Below the pieces are notes generated by a model that did no database searches, was not told where the DNA came from, and saw only the letters and a program-made list of their open reading frames with translations. The translations under genes were made by a program, and so were the position numbers. 64,000 nucleotides of DNA from Thioploca ingrica (lineage in GTDB: Bacteria > Pseudomonadota > Gammaproteobacteria > Beggiatoales > Beggiatoaceae). This document shows, piece by piece, positions 40,045 through 48,482 of this stretch (position 1 is its first letter; every line of letters begins with the position of its first letter). Location of the stretch: positions 1,426,001 through 1,490,000 of the forward strand of contig AP014633.1 in the NCBI GenBank assembly GCA_000828835.1. Direction: 5' to 3'.

Positions 40045-40327
40045 AAACTGGTGGTTAATTATTGGCTTTGCTGGCCAAGTTTTTTTTACTTTACGATTTT
40101 TAGTGCAATGGTGGCAAAGCGAGCGGCAACAGCGGAGTATTATCCCGATCGAATTTTGGTATTTTAGTATCGCTGGTGCAACTCTATTATTGGTTTATGC
40201 CATTCATCGCCTGGATCCGGTATTTATTGTGGGACAACTAACTGGCGTGTTTGTTTATTTACGCAATTTACATTTAATCAAAATGGCACAGCAAAGCGCT
40301 GTCACTGCCGAATTGAATAATCATTAA
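40034..40327 (+). CDS. LAB_N-domain membrane protein (lipid-A-disaccharide synthase N-terminal-like)
   Basis: The 97-residue protein has about three hydrophobic segments and the motif GFAGQVFFTLRFLVQWW followed by SIIPIEFWYFSIAGATLLL, typical of the stand-alone LAB_N family. Start ATG 40034 has GAGG 7 bases upstream and lies inside the end of the GT2 gene. Family members sit beside GT2 and ArnT-like genes; they may present or flip the lipid-linked sugar. That role is an inference from context. Confidence 0.93.
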   Translation: MNSENWWLIIGFAGQVFFTLRFLVQWWQSERQQRSIIPIEFWYFSIAGATLLLVYAIHRLDPVFIVGQLTGVFVYLRNLHLIKMAQQSAVTAELNNH

Positions 40328-40338
40328 CAAGAACGATT

Positions 40339-41961
40339 GTGCAAAAAAATTGGCAAATTGACTGGTTATCATGGGGTAGCATCTGGTTACTATTAGTCAT
40401 CATTCCGCTTTGGAATCGTCCCCTGTTACCGATTGATGAAACTCGTTATGTCAGTGTCGCTTGGGAAATGTGGAACCGGGGGAATTGGCTAGTTCCTTTT
40501 CTCAATGGTGAAGTTTATTATCACAAACCACCGCTATTATTCTGGTTAATGCACTGGGGATGGGCCATTTTTGGTGTCAATGAATGGTGGCCTCGATTGC
40601 TCCCGGGGTTGTTTTCCTTAGGAAGTTTATTACTCACTCGCCAATTAGCTCGCCAGTTATGGCCGCAACATTCCTTGATTAGCCAATATGCTACCCGGAT
40701 TTTGTTAAGTTGCTGTTGGTGGAGCATATTTACGAGTGCAGTGATGTTTGACATGCTGTTAACTTTCTTTACTTTGCTTGGCATGGTGGCGCTGCTCAAG
40801 ATTTGGCAAACGCGTTCGCCAAGCGGTTGGGGGTTATTTGGCTTAGCTTTGGGTTTAGGGGGTTTAACGAAAGGACCGGTGATATTATTACATTTGTTGC
40901 CGGTCGCGGTATTAGCGCCAGTGTGGCAACTTCATCGCGATTATTCATGGCGTTTTTGGTATAGAGGCTTACTGGGCAGTGTAGTTTTAGGAAGCTTAAT
41001 CGCTTTAAGCTGGGCCATTCCCGCTAGTGTAGCCGGAGGTGAAGCTTTTCGACAAGCCATTTTTTGGGGACAAACCGCGCATCGGTTGGTTAATTCTTTT
41101 GCACATAATCATCCGGTGTGGTGGTATTTACCGTGGTTACCCTTATTGTTCTTTCCTTGGTTATTTTGGTTAACCTGGTGGCGGGCGTGGTTACAATTGC
41201 CGCAGCATTTTCATAATGAAGGAGTGCGTTTTTGTTTAGTCTGGTTACTTCTGGCATTAATCCTCTTGTCTTTGGTTAGTGGTAAACAAGCACATTATTT
41301 GTTACCGCTATTTCCGGCGTTTGCATTGCTGAGTGCTTACCTGTTAAGCCAATTACTTCCAGAACAACAACATCGTCACTGGGATGCTATTTTACTGAGC
41401 TTAGTGATTATACTGATAGCCTTTCTATTACTCGTTTCACACTACTGGCTTGTTAAGTACCTCGCGCAAGGAATGGCATCGATTAATCTCATCACTGAGA
41501 TCAGTTTACTTCTCCTAGCGAGTATGTTACTTAAATGGCCACTTGCTTATTTCAAACAGCGATTGTTATTTTTAATTAGTGGCGTAGGTATTTTGGTCAG
41601 CCTAATTGTGCCGATTAGCTTGATTCGAGCCGCGGGCTTGGCTTACGATTTACGTGAGTTAAGTCATCATATCAATCTTATCCAAAATAATAAGACCGCT
41701 ATTGCGCATTTGGGTGATTACCAAGGTCAATACCAATTTTTAGGTCGCCTCAGTCGTCCTCTAGAAGTGGTAGATGAGTACTCGATTTGTGCTTGGTTAA
41801 CTCAGCATCATGATGGTAAACTTATTGTCTATTTTGATTCGGCTTATCAATCATTAAGCGACTATAGTCGCTACTTACAACCTTATCGTTCTAAATCAGT
41901 AGGAATTGTAGATGCACCCTTTTTAAGTAGTGCTTGTATAAAAATAATGCCACTGCCTTAA
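40339..41961 (+). CDS. ArnT/PMT-like membrane glycosyltransferase (GT83-like)
   Basis: The 540-residue protein starts with GTG and has about 11-12 membrane spans. It contains the N-terminal PIDETRYVSVAWEMWNRGNW segment with the acidic DE pair and YYHKPPLLFW, both hallmarks of lipid-sugar-dependent GT-C transferases. ArnT adds aminoarabinose to lipid A in the periplasm; here the sugar and the acceptor are unknown. It is the third gene of the glycosylation operon (11 bp gap). Confidence 0.93.
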   Translation: MQKNWQIDWLSWGSIWLLLVIIPLWNRPLLPIDETRYVSVAWEMWNRGNWLVPFLNGEVYYHKPPLLFWLMHWGWAIFGVNEWWPRLLPGLFSLGSLLLTRQLARQLWPQHSLISQYATRILLSCCWWSIFTSAVMFDMLLTFFTLLGMVALLKIWQTRSPSGWGLFGLALGLGGLTKGPVILLHLLPVAVLAPVWQLHRDYSWRFWYRGLLGSVVLGSLIALSWAIPASVAGGEAFRQAIFWGQTAHRLVNSFAHNHPVWWYLPWLPLLFFPWLFWLTWWRAWLQLPQHFHNEGVRFCLVWLLLALILLSLVSGKQAHYLLPLFPAFALLSAYLLSQLLPEQQHRHWDAILLSLVIILIAFLLLVSHYWLVKYLAQGMASINLITEISLLLLASMLLKWPLAYFKQRLLFLISGVGILVSLIVPISLIRAAGLAYDLRELSHHINLIQNNKTAIAHLGDYQGQYQFLGRLSRPLEVVDEYSICAWLTQHHDGKLIVYFDSAYQSLSDYSRYLQPYRSKSVGIVDAPFLSSACIKIMPLP

Positions 41962-41970
41962 TTATGAAAC

Positions 41971-42266
41971 CCGCGTGGCGAGCGTAAGACCACTGCCGTC
42001 AACTTAAGTGATTATTCTCTCACTTTACTTCAGGGGTAATAAGAAAGATTAGCTTGGTTATCAACCGATTAAATCCCCCCTCGCCCCCTTTTTCAAAGGG
42101 GGGGAAACTCCTTAAGTTGATGGCAGTGCCGCGTAGCGAGCGTAGGACCACTGCCGTCAACTTAAGTGATTATTCTCCTTTTTTACTTGAGTGATAGTAA
42201 TGAGGATTAGCTTGGCTATCAACCGATTAAATCCCTCCTCGCCCCCTTTTTCAGAGGGAGGAACGG
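41971..42266 (+). repeat. Two imperfect ~150-bp tandem direct repeats containing a cytosine-run palindrome
   Basis: CCGCGTGGCGAGCGTAAGAC at 41971 recurs as CCGCGTAGCGAGCGTAGGAC at 42129, followed by CACTGCCGTCAACTTAAGTG and ending in AAATCCCCCCTCGCCCCC plus a hairpin in both (42067-42108 and 42225-42264). Offset is 158 bp. The second copy continues into the dispersed repeat tail seen near modB and yajC. A 400-bp region with no gene. Confidence 0.8.
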
Positions 42267-42381
42267 AAGAAAAACGGTCTGGTGCGTAACATAAGCTGTT
42301 AACTATTGTGTTTATTTTTCAGGAAGTCTACACTGCAAAATGTAATCTATTTTTTATTTTATCAAATTATTGCTGAAAGAT

Positions 42382-43449
42382 ATGTCAAAAACTTCACCTT
42401 GGGCAGAGGCATTAGAATTATGGTGGCAAGCTTTGTCTGCCTCAATTTCAAAAACTAATCAGCCCATATTTAAGAAATTTCTTGATCAAGGCAAAAACTA
42501 TTTTCGCCTTAACGAAGAGTTTATGAAAGTCTTTCAAGATTTATTTACGGATGAAACGATCAAGAACAATGAAACCCTATTATGGGAAAAAGGCTTTGCA
42601 ACCCTTCGAGAAAATTTTAATCACTTATTGCAAAATAAAAGTAACAAAACCGTTGATTTTTGGGAACTACCTTTAGAAAACTGGCGACAAACCATTTCCT
42701 TATTGACTAATTTACCGGGTAACTTATTCTCACCCTCAGCAACTGAAGCGTTTAATTCAATCCAACCCGTTTACGAAAAATTTCTGCAACTGCTGTCGGT
42801 TCCTCATGCCAATCTTACTCAAAAATGGCCAGAAATTCTTGAAGAAAGAACTCGATTATGGCGCAATTACCAACAAGCTCAAGAACAATATGTCGTGCTG
42901 TTTAATAAAATTGGATTACATACGATTGATTTGCTGCACGATAAAATAATGAAAATGCGCCAACAAGGCGAACAAATTACACAATTACGTGCTGTTTACG
43001 ATCTATGGATTGATTGTGGTGAAGAAGCCTATGCTCAATTTGCGCGTACCGACGAATATAGTCAAACGAATGCCCGTCTTATCAATAGTTGGATGGCTTG
43101 GAGACAGTATGAACATCAACAACTTGATGAAATATTAGCGACTTTAAATATACCAACCCGTCAAGAAATGGATAAAATGAGTTATCGTTTACAACAAATG
43201 GGACGGGAATTAAAAACGCAACGCAATGGAATCAATGAGAAGTTAGTAGCTGAACTTTACAAGGAAATCAATCTATTGAAATCTGAAGTGGCTCAACTGA
43301 AACAAAATCCAAAACCGGCGAGCCATTCCCGTCGTTCGACTCGCAAAAAAGTCGTTTCTCAACCGATTACTGAACCCCTTTCTCCCCAATCAACGGCAAC
43401 CAATCTTAATGATGATACCCCACCCAATGGAGATTTATCTAGTAGATAG
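42382..43449 (+). CDS. phaE: Class III polyhydroxyalkanoate synthase subunit PhaE
   Basis: PhaE binds PhaC to form the active polyester synthase of class III, as in purple and colourless sulfur bacteria. The 355-residue protein (chosen ATG 42382, MSKTSPWAEAL; an upstream TTG at 42370 is possible) has the PhaE pattern: W-rich helical N-terminus, LPGNLFSPS, RYQQAQEQYVVL-like helix (here RNYQQAQEQY) and a coiled-coil end with a basic C-terminal tail. PhaC, normally adjacent, is 2 kb downstream because an IS607-type element lies between. Confidence 0.93.
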   Translation: MSKTSPWAEALELWWQALSASISKTNQPIFKKFLDQGKNYFRLNEEFMKVFQDLFTDETIKNNETLLWEKGFATLRENFNHLLQNKSNKTVDFWELPLENWRQTISLLTNLPGNLFSPSATEAFNSIQPVYEKFLQLLSVPHANLTQKWPEILEERTRLWRNYQQAQEQYVVLFNKIGLHTIDLLHDKIMKMRQQGEQITQLRAVYDLWIDCGEEAYAQFARTDEYSQTNARLINSWMAWRQYEHQQLDEILATLNIPTRQEMDKMSYRLQQMGRELKTQRNGINEKLVAELYKEINLLKSEVAQLKQNPKPASHSRRSTRKKVVSQPITEPLSPQSTATNLNDDTPPNGDLSSR

Positions 43450-43473
43450 AAATATATATAAATATATATAATA

Positions 43474-43494
43474 ATATGTATTATGAATACATAT
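43474..43494. promoter_or_regulatory. Inverted repeat spanning the tnpA start codon
   Basis: ATATGTATT (43474-43482) and AATACATAT (43486-43494) are perfect 9-bp arms around the ATG. It may be a binding site for the MerR-like domain of TnpA, or form an mRNA hairpin hiding the start. It lies just right of an AT-rich TATATA tract. Confidence 0.4.
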
Positions 43495-44091
43495 AGACTT
43501 AAAGAATTTGCCAGGCTTATTGCCAAAACGACCAACACCTTACAACGTTGGGATAGGGAAGGAATTTTAAAAGCGCATAGAACACCTACTAATAGGCGTT
43601 TTTATACCTATGAGCAACTGTTTGAAATATTGGGTGTCAAAGAAAATAAACGGATTGCAATGAGCTATTGCCATGTTTCTAGCGCGGGACAAAAAGATGA
43701 TTTACTAACCCAACAACAAGCAGTTGCTGATTTTTGTACCCGTGCGGGTATTGCGATTGACGAAGCGATAGCAGAAATAGGCGGCGGTTTAAATTTAAAA
43801 CGTAAACAATTTGTTAGAATGATATCCTTGGTTGAGTCAAGGGCAGTTCACACTTGAGTGATTGCCCACCAAGACCGCTTGGTACGATTCGGAATGGATT
43901 GGTTTGAATATTACTTAGAACAACATGGCTGTAAACTAATTATTATCAATAACGAATCATTATCGCCGGAATCAGAAATGGTACAAGATTTAATGGCGAT
44001 TATCCATGGTTTTTCACGTCGTTTGTATGGGTTACGCCGATATAAAAAAATCATAAAGGATGCTGTTAGTGAAAACTCAAATAGCGTTTAG
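43483..44091 (+). pseudogene. tnpA: IS607-family serine recombinase TnpA, interrupted by an in-frame stop
   Basis: The N-terminal part (LKEFARLIAKTTNTLQRWDR) is the MerR-like HTH and is followed by the serine-recombinase catalytic domain (YCHVSSAGQKDDL; GGGLNLKRKQF; IAHQDRLVRFG). A TGA at 43855-43857, at a place where relatives have a Leu (HT-L-VIAHQDRL), ends the frame; reading continues in the same frame to 44091. The catalytic Arg of the usual Y-x-R-V-S motif is His here. Both changes argue for loss of function, although a single read error could explain the stop. Confidence 0.88.
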
Positions 44092-45397
44092 CGACAAGCT
44101 AAATCAAGGCAAGTATCAAGCAATGCTTGAACAGGCTAGACGCTTGGGTGTGATTCGCACTGAAGTTTGGCAGCGTTTTGGTTCGATAAAAGGCGTAGGA
44201 TTACCAGATAGAACCATCCGAGATAAATGGATTAAAGAAGGCAGACAATTCAATGTCGGTGCAACCCCGTGGAAACAAACCTTAGGTGATGCAATAGGCG
44301 ATATAAAAGCGAATCGTGAAGCGGCCAAAGTGAAAGCCAGACAAGCTATTACACGACACACTCAAGACGAGTTAGAACAAAAACGTTGTACACCTTATTA
44401 AAATCCGATAAATGGATGGATGACAAATATCTAACCCGTGTTATGCGTAAAGTCTGTCAGCGTGGACACAATCATACTTATAACCAAATAATAGTGCGGT
44501 CAGATGATTATACAGTTTTTACCTTACGTACTTCGACAAGTTCAGCACCTCGCAAAAATGTTTGGATTAAAATTCCTAGCCTAGTAAAGGGCAAGCGGAT
44601 TGCGATACCGTTAAGTACGAATGTTGCACCCAAAGGCAATTTAAGAATTATTTTGCGTCATGAAAAAATTGAAGTTCACTATGCGGTAGAAGTCGAAGAA
44701 ACTAATGATTGTGGTACACAAACACTAGGCGTAGATAAAGGATTTACGGAAGTTTTAACCGATTCTGACGGGGGAACATTACGGCGAAAATCTTGGCGAA
44801 GTTTTAACCAAAGAATCTGACCGATTAAAACTAAAATATCAACGCCGTTACAAATTAAAAGCGATTGCTAAGAAGAAATCTTGGGTACACCCCTATAATT
44901 TAGGTCGCAAGAAGCTAGCTAAACAAACTAGCGACCATCAAGCCCGTGTTAAAACCATCGTTTACAACGCAGTTAATCGGGTAGTCGATAAAGCCAAAGT
45001 CATTGTCACTGAAGATTTAACTTCACCCATTGCTAGCAAAAAATGGAGTAAAGATGTATCACGCCGCCTGTCATCCTGGACCAAAGGCGTAATTGCAGAA
45101 GCGATTGAAAATGTATCTCGCCGTAGAAGTTCTACGGTTGCTTACGTCAATGCTGCTTACACCTCGCAAATGGACTCACGCAACGGGACACTTTCAGAGA
45201 AAGCGAAGCGATGCGGGGATAAATTTTACTGTGAAGATGGGGAGGTGTTGCCAGCGGATGTTAATGCGGCACGAAATGTTTTAGCAAGATTATACGACCA
45301 TGAGATAGGTCGATGGACACCTTACCAACAGGTTAAATCTATATTGCTAAAACGGACTCAGTGCCATACGGTTGGGACTGCTCAACCAGGACTCTAG
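44060..45397 (+). pseudogene. tnpB: TnpB RNA-guided nuclease-family gene with two compensating frameshifts
   Basis: The first part (44060-about 44386) reads MLLVKTQIAFSDKLNQGKYQ and continues to EQKR; a T seems lost near 44385-44387 (relatives have KRLYTLLKSDK). The middle part runs to DSDG near 44765, where a fifth G in GGGGG (44767-44771) shifts the frame back; the last part continues to the stop at 45397. The RuvC residues are all encoded: Asp in LGVDKGFTEVL, Glu in VIVTEDLTSP, Asp in LPADVNAARN. The C-terminal zinc-finger region is the MDSRNGTLS variant rather than CxxC pairs. Both shifts lie in homopolymers, so sequencing error must be considered. Confidence 0.85.
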
Positions 45398-45405
45398 TTG
45401 CAAGT
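45290..45405 (+). ncRNA. Possible TnpB guide-RNA (omega/reRNA) scaffold at element right end
   Basis: In TnpB elements the guide RNA is encoded at the 3' end of tnpB and the element's right end. Here CGGTTGGGACTGCTCAACCAGG (45368-45389) forms a GGTTG/CAACC stem close to the stop, followed by ACTCTAGTTGCAA. The call is by position and hairpin only; flanking DNA towards phaC would be the guide. Confidence 0.25.
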
Positions 45406-45482
45406 TTGTTTGGCTTATCAACAGAGAGCGAATTACCAAATACATACATTTAAATATGTTTTTAGGAACAGGAAAATAACGC

Positions 45483-46550
45483 GTGTCTTCCCCATTGCAA
45501 ATTTATCCCGAACAAGCTGTTCAAGAAATGTTGGAATTTAATAGAAAGTTAGCTGAAGGACTGAAAACACTAACCGAAATTGGCAAAATCGAGGTTGGGA
45601 TTACGCCTAAAGAATCAGTTTATCAAGAAGACAAATTAGTCTTATATCGCTATAAACCGGTGGTAGATAAACCCAATCCTACCCCCATATTGATCGTTTA
45701 TGCTTTGGTCAATCGACCTTACATGATGGACTTGCAACCCGACCGTTCTCTGATTAAAAATTTATTAGCCGTTGGACAAGACATTTATTTAATTGATTGG
45801 GGTTATCCGGATCGCACCGACCGCTACTTAACCTTGGATGATTATATCAATGGTTATCTGCATCGCTGTGTTAATGCGATTGGTAATCGTCATGGTCTGG
45901 ACAAAATCAATTTACTGGGTGTTTGTCAAGGTGGCACGTTAAGCTTATGTTATAGCGCTATCTTTCCCCACAAGATAAAAAATCTGATTACGATGGTTAC
46001 TCCAGTTGATTTTAAGACCCCGGATAACTTACTGAGTCATTGGTTGCAACCCATTGATATTGATTTACTAGTCGATACTATGGGCAATATTCCTGGAGAA
46101 TTACTCAATTGGGCATTTTTATCCTTAAAGCCGCTGCGCTTGACCGGACAGAAATATTTGGACATGATTGATAACTTAAATAACACTGAAACGGCTAAAA
46201 ATTTTTTGCGAATGGAAAAATGGATTTTTGATAGCCCGGATCAAGCTGGTGAAGCATTTCGCCAATTTGCTAAAGATTTTTTTAAACACAATAAACTGAT
46301 TAAAGGTCAATTGACTATTGGTGAACATAAAGTCGATTTGAGTCATATCACCATGCCGGTATTAAATATTTATGCGACTGAAGATCATCTCGTTCCACCA
46401 GCCGCTTCTAAAGCACTCTCAAACTACATCGGTAGCCAGGAATATACCGAGAAATCTTTTCAAGGCGGACATATTGGAATTTATGTCAGTGCTCGTGCTC
46501 AACAACAAATACCCCTCTTAATTGCTAAATGGTTGGAAGCGAGGAATTAA
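45483..46550 (+). CDS. phaC: Class III polyhydroxyalkanoate synthase subunit PhaC
   Basis: Catalytic subunit that polymerises 3-hydroxyacyl-CoA. The 355-residue alpha/beta hydrolase has the lipase-like box GVCQGG with nucleophile Cys148, Asp301 (YATEDHLVPP) and His330 (GGHIGIYVS), almost exactly the C149-D302-H331 triad of the Allochromatium class III enzyme. It starts with GTG; AGGAAAA is about 9 bases upstream. The IS607-type element between phaE and phaC may have supplied or disrupted its promoter. A methyltransferase gene follows 5 bp downstream. Confidence 0.97.
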   Translation: MSSPLQIYPEQAVQEMLEFNRKLAEGLKTLTEIGKIEVGITPKESVYQEDKLVLYRYKPVVDKPNPTPILIVYALVNRPYMMDLQPDRSLIKNLLAVGQDIYLIDWGYPDRTDRYLTLDDYINGYLHRCVNAIGNRHGLDKINLLGVCQGGTLSLCYSAIFPHKIKNLITMVTPVDFKTPDNLLSHWLQPIDIDLLVDTMGNIPGELLNWAFLSLKPLRLTGQKYLDMIDNLNNTETAKNFLRMEKWIFDSPDQAGEAFRQFAKDFFKHNKLIKGQLTIGEHKVDLSHITMPVLNIYATEDHLVPPAASKALSNYIGSQEYTEKSFQGGHIGIYVSARAQQQIPLLIAKWLEARN

Positions 46551-46555
46551 TCCAG

Positions 46556-47164
46556 ATGACGACTGAAAAACGCGAATTACCGGATTGGGAGACGTTATAC
46601 CAAACTGAACCCGTAGAAAAAATGCCTTGGTTTTATGAAGCGCTTGATCACGATTTTGCCAATACGCTAAAGCAACTGAATATAACCCAGGGTCGCCTTT
46701 TAGATCTCGGGACTGGTCCAGGAACCCAAGCGATGGTTTTAGCTCAAATGGGATTCACTGTCACTGCCACCGATATATCTTCTGCAGCTATCGCGAAAGC
46801 GAAACACCACAGCTTAGAACAACACCATCAAATTGACTTTATTCAAGACGATATCCTCAATAGTCAACTCCAGCAAACTTTCCAAGTTATTTTGGATCGA
46901 GGCTGTTTTCACGTCATGCACTCAGAACAAAGAGAATCTTACCTGAAAACCACGTATCGTCTTCTGGAACCCAATGGTTATCTATTACTAAAATGCTTTA
47001 GTCATTTAGAAACCATGGCAGAAGGTCCATACCGTTTTACCCCAGCAGAAATAACGACTTTTTTTAGTCCCTTATTTAAGATTCATTCCATAACCGCCAG
47101 TGTCTTTCAGGGAACCCGAGAACCTCCACCACAAGCTTTATTCTCTATCATGGAGAAAAAATAA
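46556..47164 (+). CDS. SAM-dependent class I methyltransferase
   Basis: The 202-residue protein has the SAM-binding motif LLDLGTGPGTQAMVLAQMG, the acidic end of strand 2 (TATDIS) and DRGCFHVM, a pattern seen in TehB/thiopurine-like methyltransferases. The ATG at 46556 (five bases after the phaC stop) is chosen; an earlier in-frame GTG start at 46529 would overlap phaC. Substrate unknown. Close spacing to phaC suggests co-transcription, which need not mean a shared function. Confidence 0.88.
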   Translation: MTTEKRELPDWETLYQTEPVEKMPWFYEALDHDFANTLKQLNITQGRLLDLGTGPGTQAMVLAQMGFTVTATDISSAAIAKAKHHSLEQHHQIDFIQDDILNSQLQQTFQVILDRGCFHVMHSEQRESYLKTTYRLLEPNGYLLLKCFSHLETMAEGPYRFTPAEITTFFSPLFKIHSITASVFQGTREPPPQALFSIMEKK

Positions 47165-47258
47165 TCTGCGCAAAGGGTCATCCGCTTTGCCACGTGCGCA
47201 CTGCCAACGCACACTCTAGCCTTGATCGACACGAAGTAGCCCAATAGCCGTGATTTTT

Positions 47259-48482
47259 TTAAAACCGGAGTTTACTTTTTAGTAATTGAATTCTTTGATA
47301 AGATTCATCAATCCGGGCGGGACTAATGGTGCCAGTTTGAACTAATTGTTTGATAATTGTCGTGACTTGAGTGGCAATATCTTCAACAAAAACATCTAAG
47401 TTATTGCCAATCAAGATAATATCCACTCCCGCTTCAATCGCTTTTTGAACCGCCGTTTTTAACCCATAATGGTGAGCAATCGCCTTCATTTGAATATCAT
47501 CAGAGAATACGACACCATTATAATTTAATTCCTGACGCAGAAGTTCAGTAAGGATTTTTTTTGACAAAGTGGCCGGATAAATGGGATCCAGGTGTTTATT
47601 GAAAAGGTGTCCAGTCATAATCGCATCGACTTGTCCCGTTGGAATGAGCTTTCTATAAGGAATTAACTCTGGTTCTGACCAACTGTCTGTTACGTCAACT
47701 AACCCCAGATGCGAATCCTGTGCCGAACTACCATGACCGGGGAAGTGTTTTAACGTACATAGAACCCCTTGTTGATGATGTGCGCTGATAAATTCAAACG
47801 CTTGGTTACTCACAATCGTTGGATCGGCTGAAAAACTACGTTCCCGCTTGCCAATAATAGGATTATGAGGATTAACATTGAGATCAACTACCGGCGCAAA
47901 GTTAAGGTTCACACCCATTGCTGCCAAAGCTTTTGCCATTTGACTGGCATACTGATGAGTTAACTGAGGGTTATTTTGACTGCCTAAATATTGATGGGAA
48001 ACGGTGTGTGGAAAGCCGTATTGTGCTTTTAAGCGATTGATGACACCGCCTTCATAATCGATGCCAATTAATAAAGGGATTTCTGCATAAGCTTGTAATG
48101 CGGTTACCAGGGATCTTACCTGTGAAGGGGATTGGATATTACGCACGGGTTGTTTTTGAGGAACATCCTGGTCAAACAGAATAACCCCACCAATATGACG
48201 ATCACGGATGTCTTGTACCACCGGATCGTAGTGATTAGTTATGGTTAAGCCCCGAAAACCGACCATCAACATTTGACCAATTTTGATTTCTAAGCTCATA
48301 TCTGATAAGGAATGGGTAGAATGACGATGAATAAGTGGTGCCGCTGGCAGTGAAGTATTGGTAGCCGAAGAGATCGCACAACCGGTTAACAAGGCTACGC
48401 CGGCAGTACTTTTGCCAATTAATTTCAGGAAATCACGGCGAGACTCACTGGATAAGGTGTCACGGCGGTTGTTATTGAGCAT
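47259..48482 (-). CDS. Exported GH3 beta-N-acetylhexosaminidase (NagZ-like), Tat lipoprotein
   Basis: The N-terminus SSESRRDFLKLIGKSTAGVA followed by LLTGC combines a twin-arginine signal and a lipoprotein box, so this GH3 enzyme should be folded before export and anchored outside the cytoplasm. Ordinary NagZ is cytoplasmic. GH3 motifs: KHFPGHGSSAQDSH (the Asp-His region) and VVFSDDIQMKA with the nucleophile Asp. The start at 48482 overlaps the preceding gene's stop by 11 bp; the longer frame to 48530 would add 16 residues. Probable role: turnover of GlcNAc-containing wall fragments or another beta-hexosamine polymer. Confidence 0.92.
   Translation of the reverse strand: MLNNNRRDTLSSESRRDFLKLIGKSTAGVALLTGCAISSATNTSLPAAPLIHRHSTHSLSDMSLEIKIGQMLMVGFRGLTITNHYDPVVQDIRDRHIGGVILFDQDVPQKQPVRNIQSPSQVRSLVTALQAYAEIPLLIGIDYEGGVINRLKAQYGFPHTVSHQYLGSQNNPQLTHQYASQMAKALAAMGVNLNFAPVVDLNVNPHNPIIGKRERSFSADPTIVSNQAFEFISAHHQQGVLCTLKHFPGHGSSAQDSHLGLVDVTDSWSEPELIPYRKLIPTGQVDAIMTGHLFNKHLDPIYPATLSKKILTELLRQELNYNGVVFSDDIQMKAIAHHYGLKTAVQKAIEAGVDIILIGNNLDVFVEDIATQVTTIIKQLVQTGTISPARIDESYQRIQLLKSKLRF

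Larger units (their letters stand above)
43450..45405 (+). mobile_element. Degenerate IS607-type element (tnpA serine recombinase plus tnpB) between phaE and phaC
   Basis: The gene pair is an IS607-like serine recombinase with a MerR-type N-terminal HTH, overlapping a TnpB gene by about 30 bp. Both are damaged. Boundaries are approximate: the left end lies between the phaE stop and the tnpA ATG, the right end shortly after the tnpB stop (around CTCTAGTTGCAAG, 45392-45404). IS607 elements make no target duplication, so exact ends need comparison with an empty site. Confidence 0.85.

Noticed and set aside
43858..44091. Separate gene for the C-terminal part of the recombinase
   Set aside because: It continues the same frame after one TGA and lacks a start; treated as part of the tnpA pseudogene.
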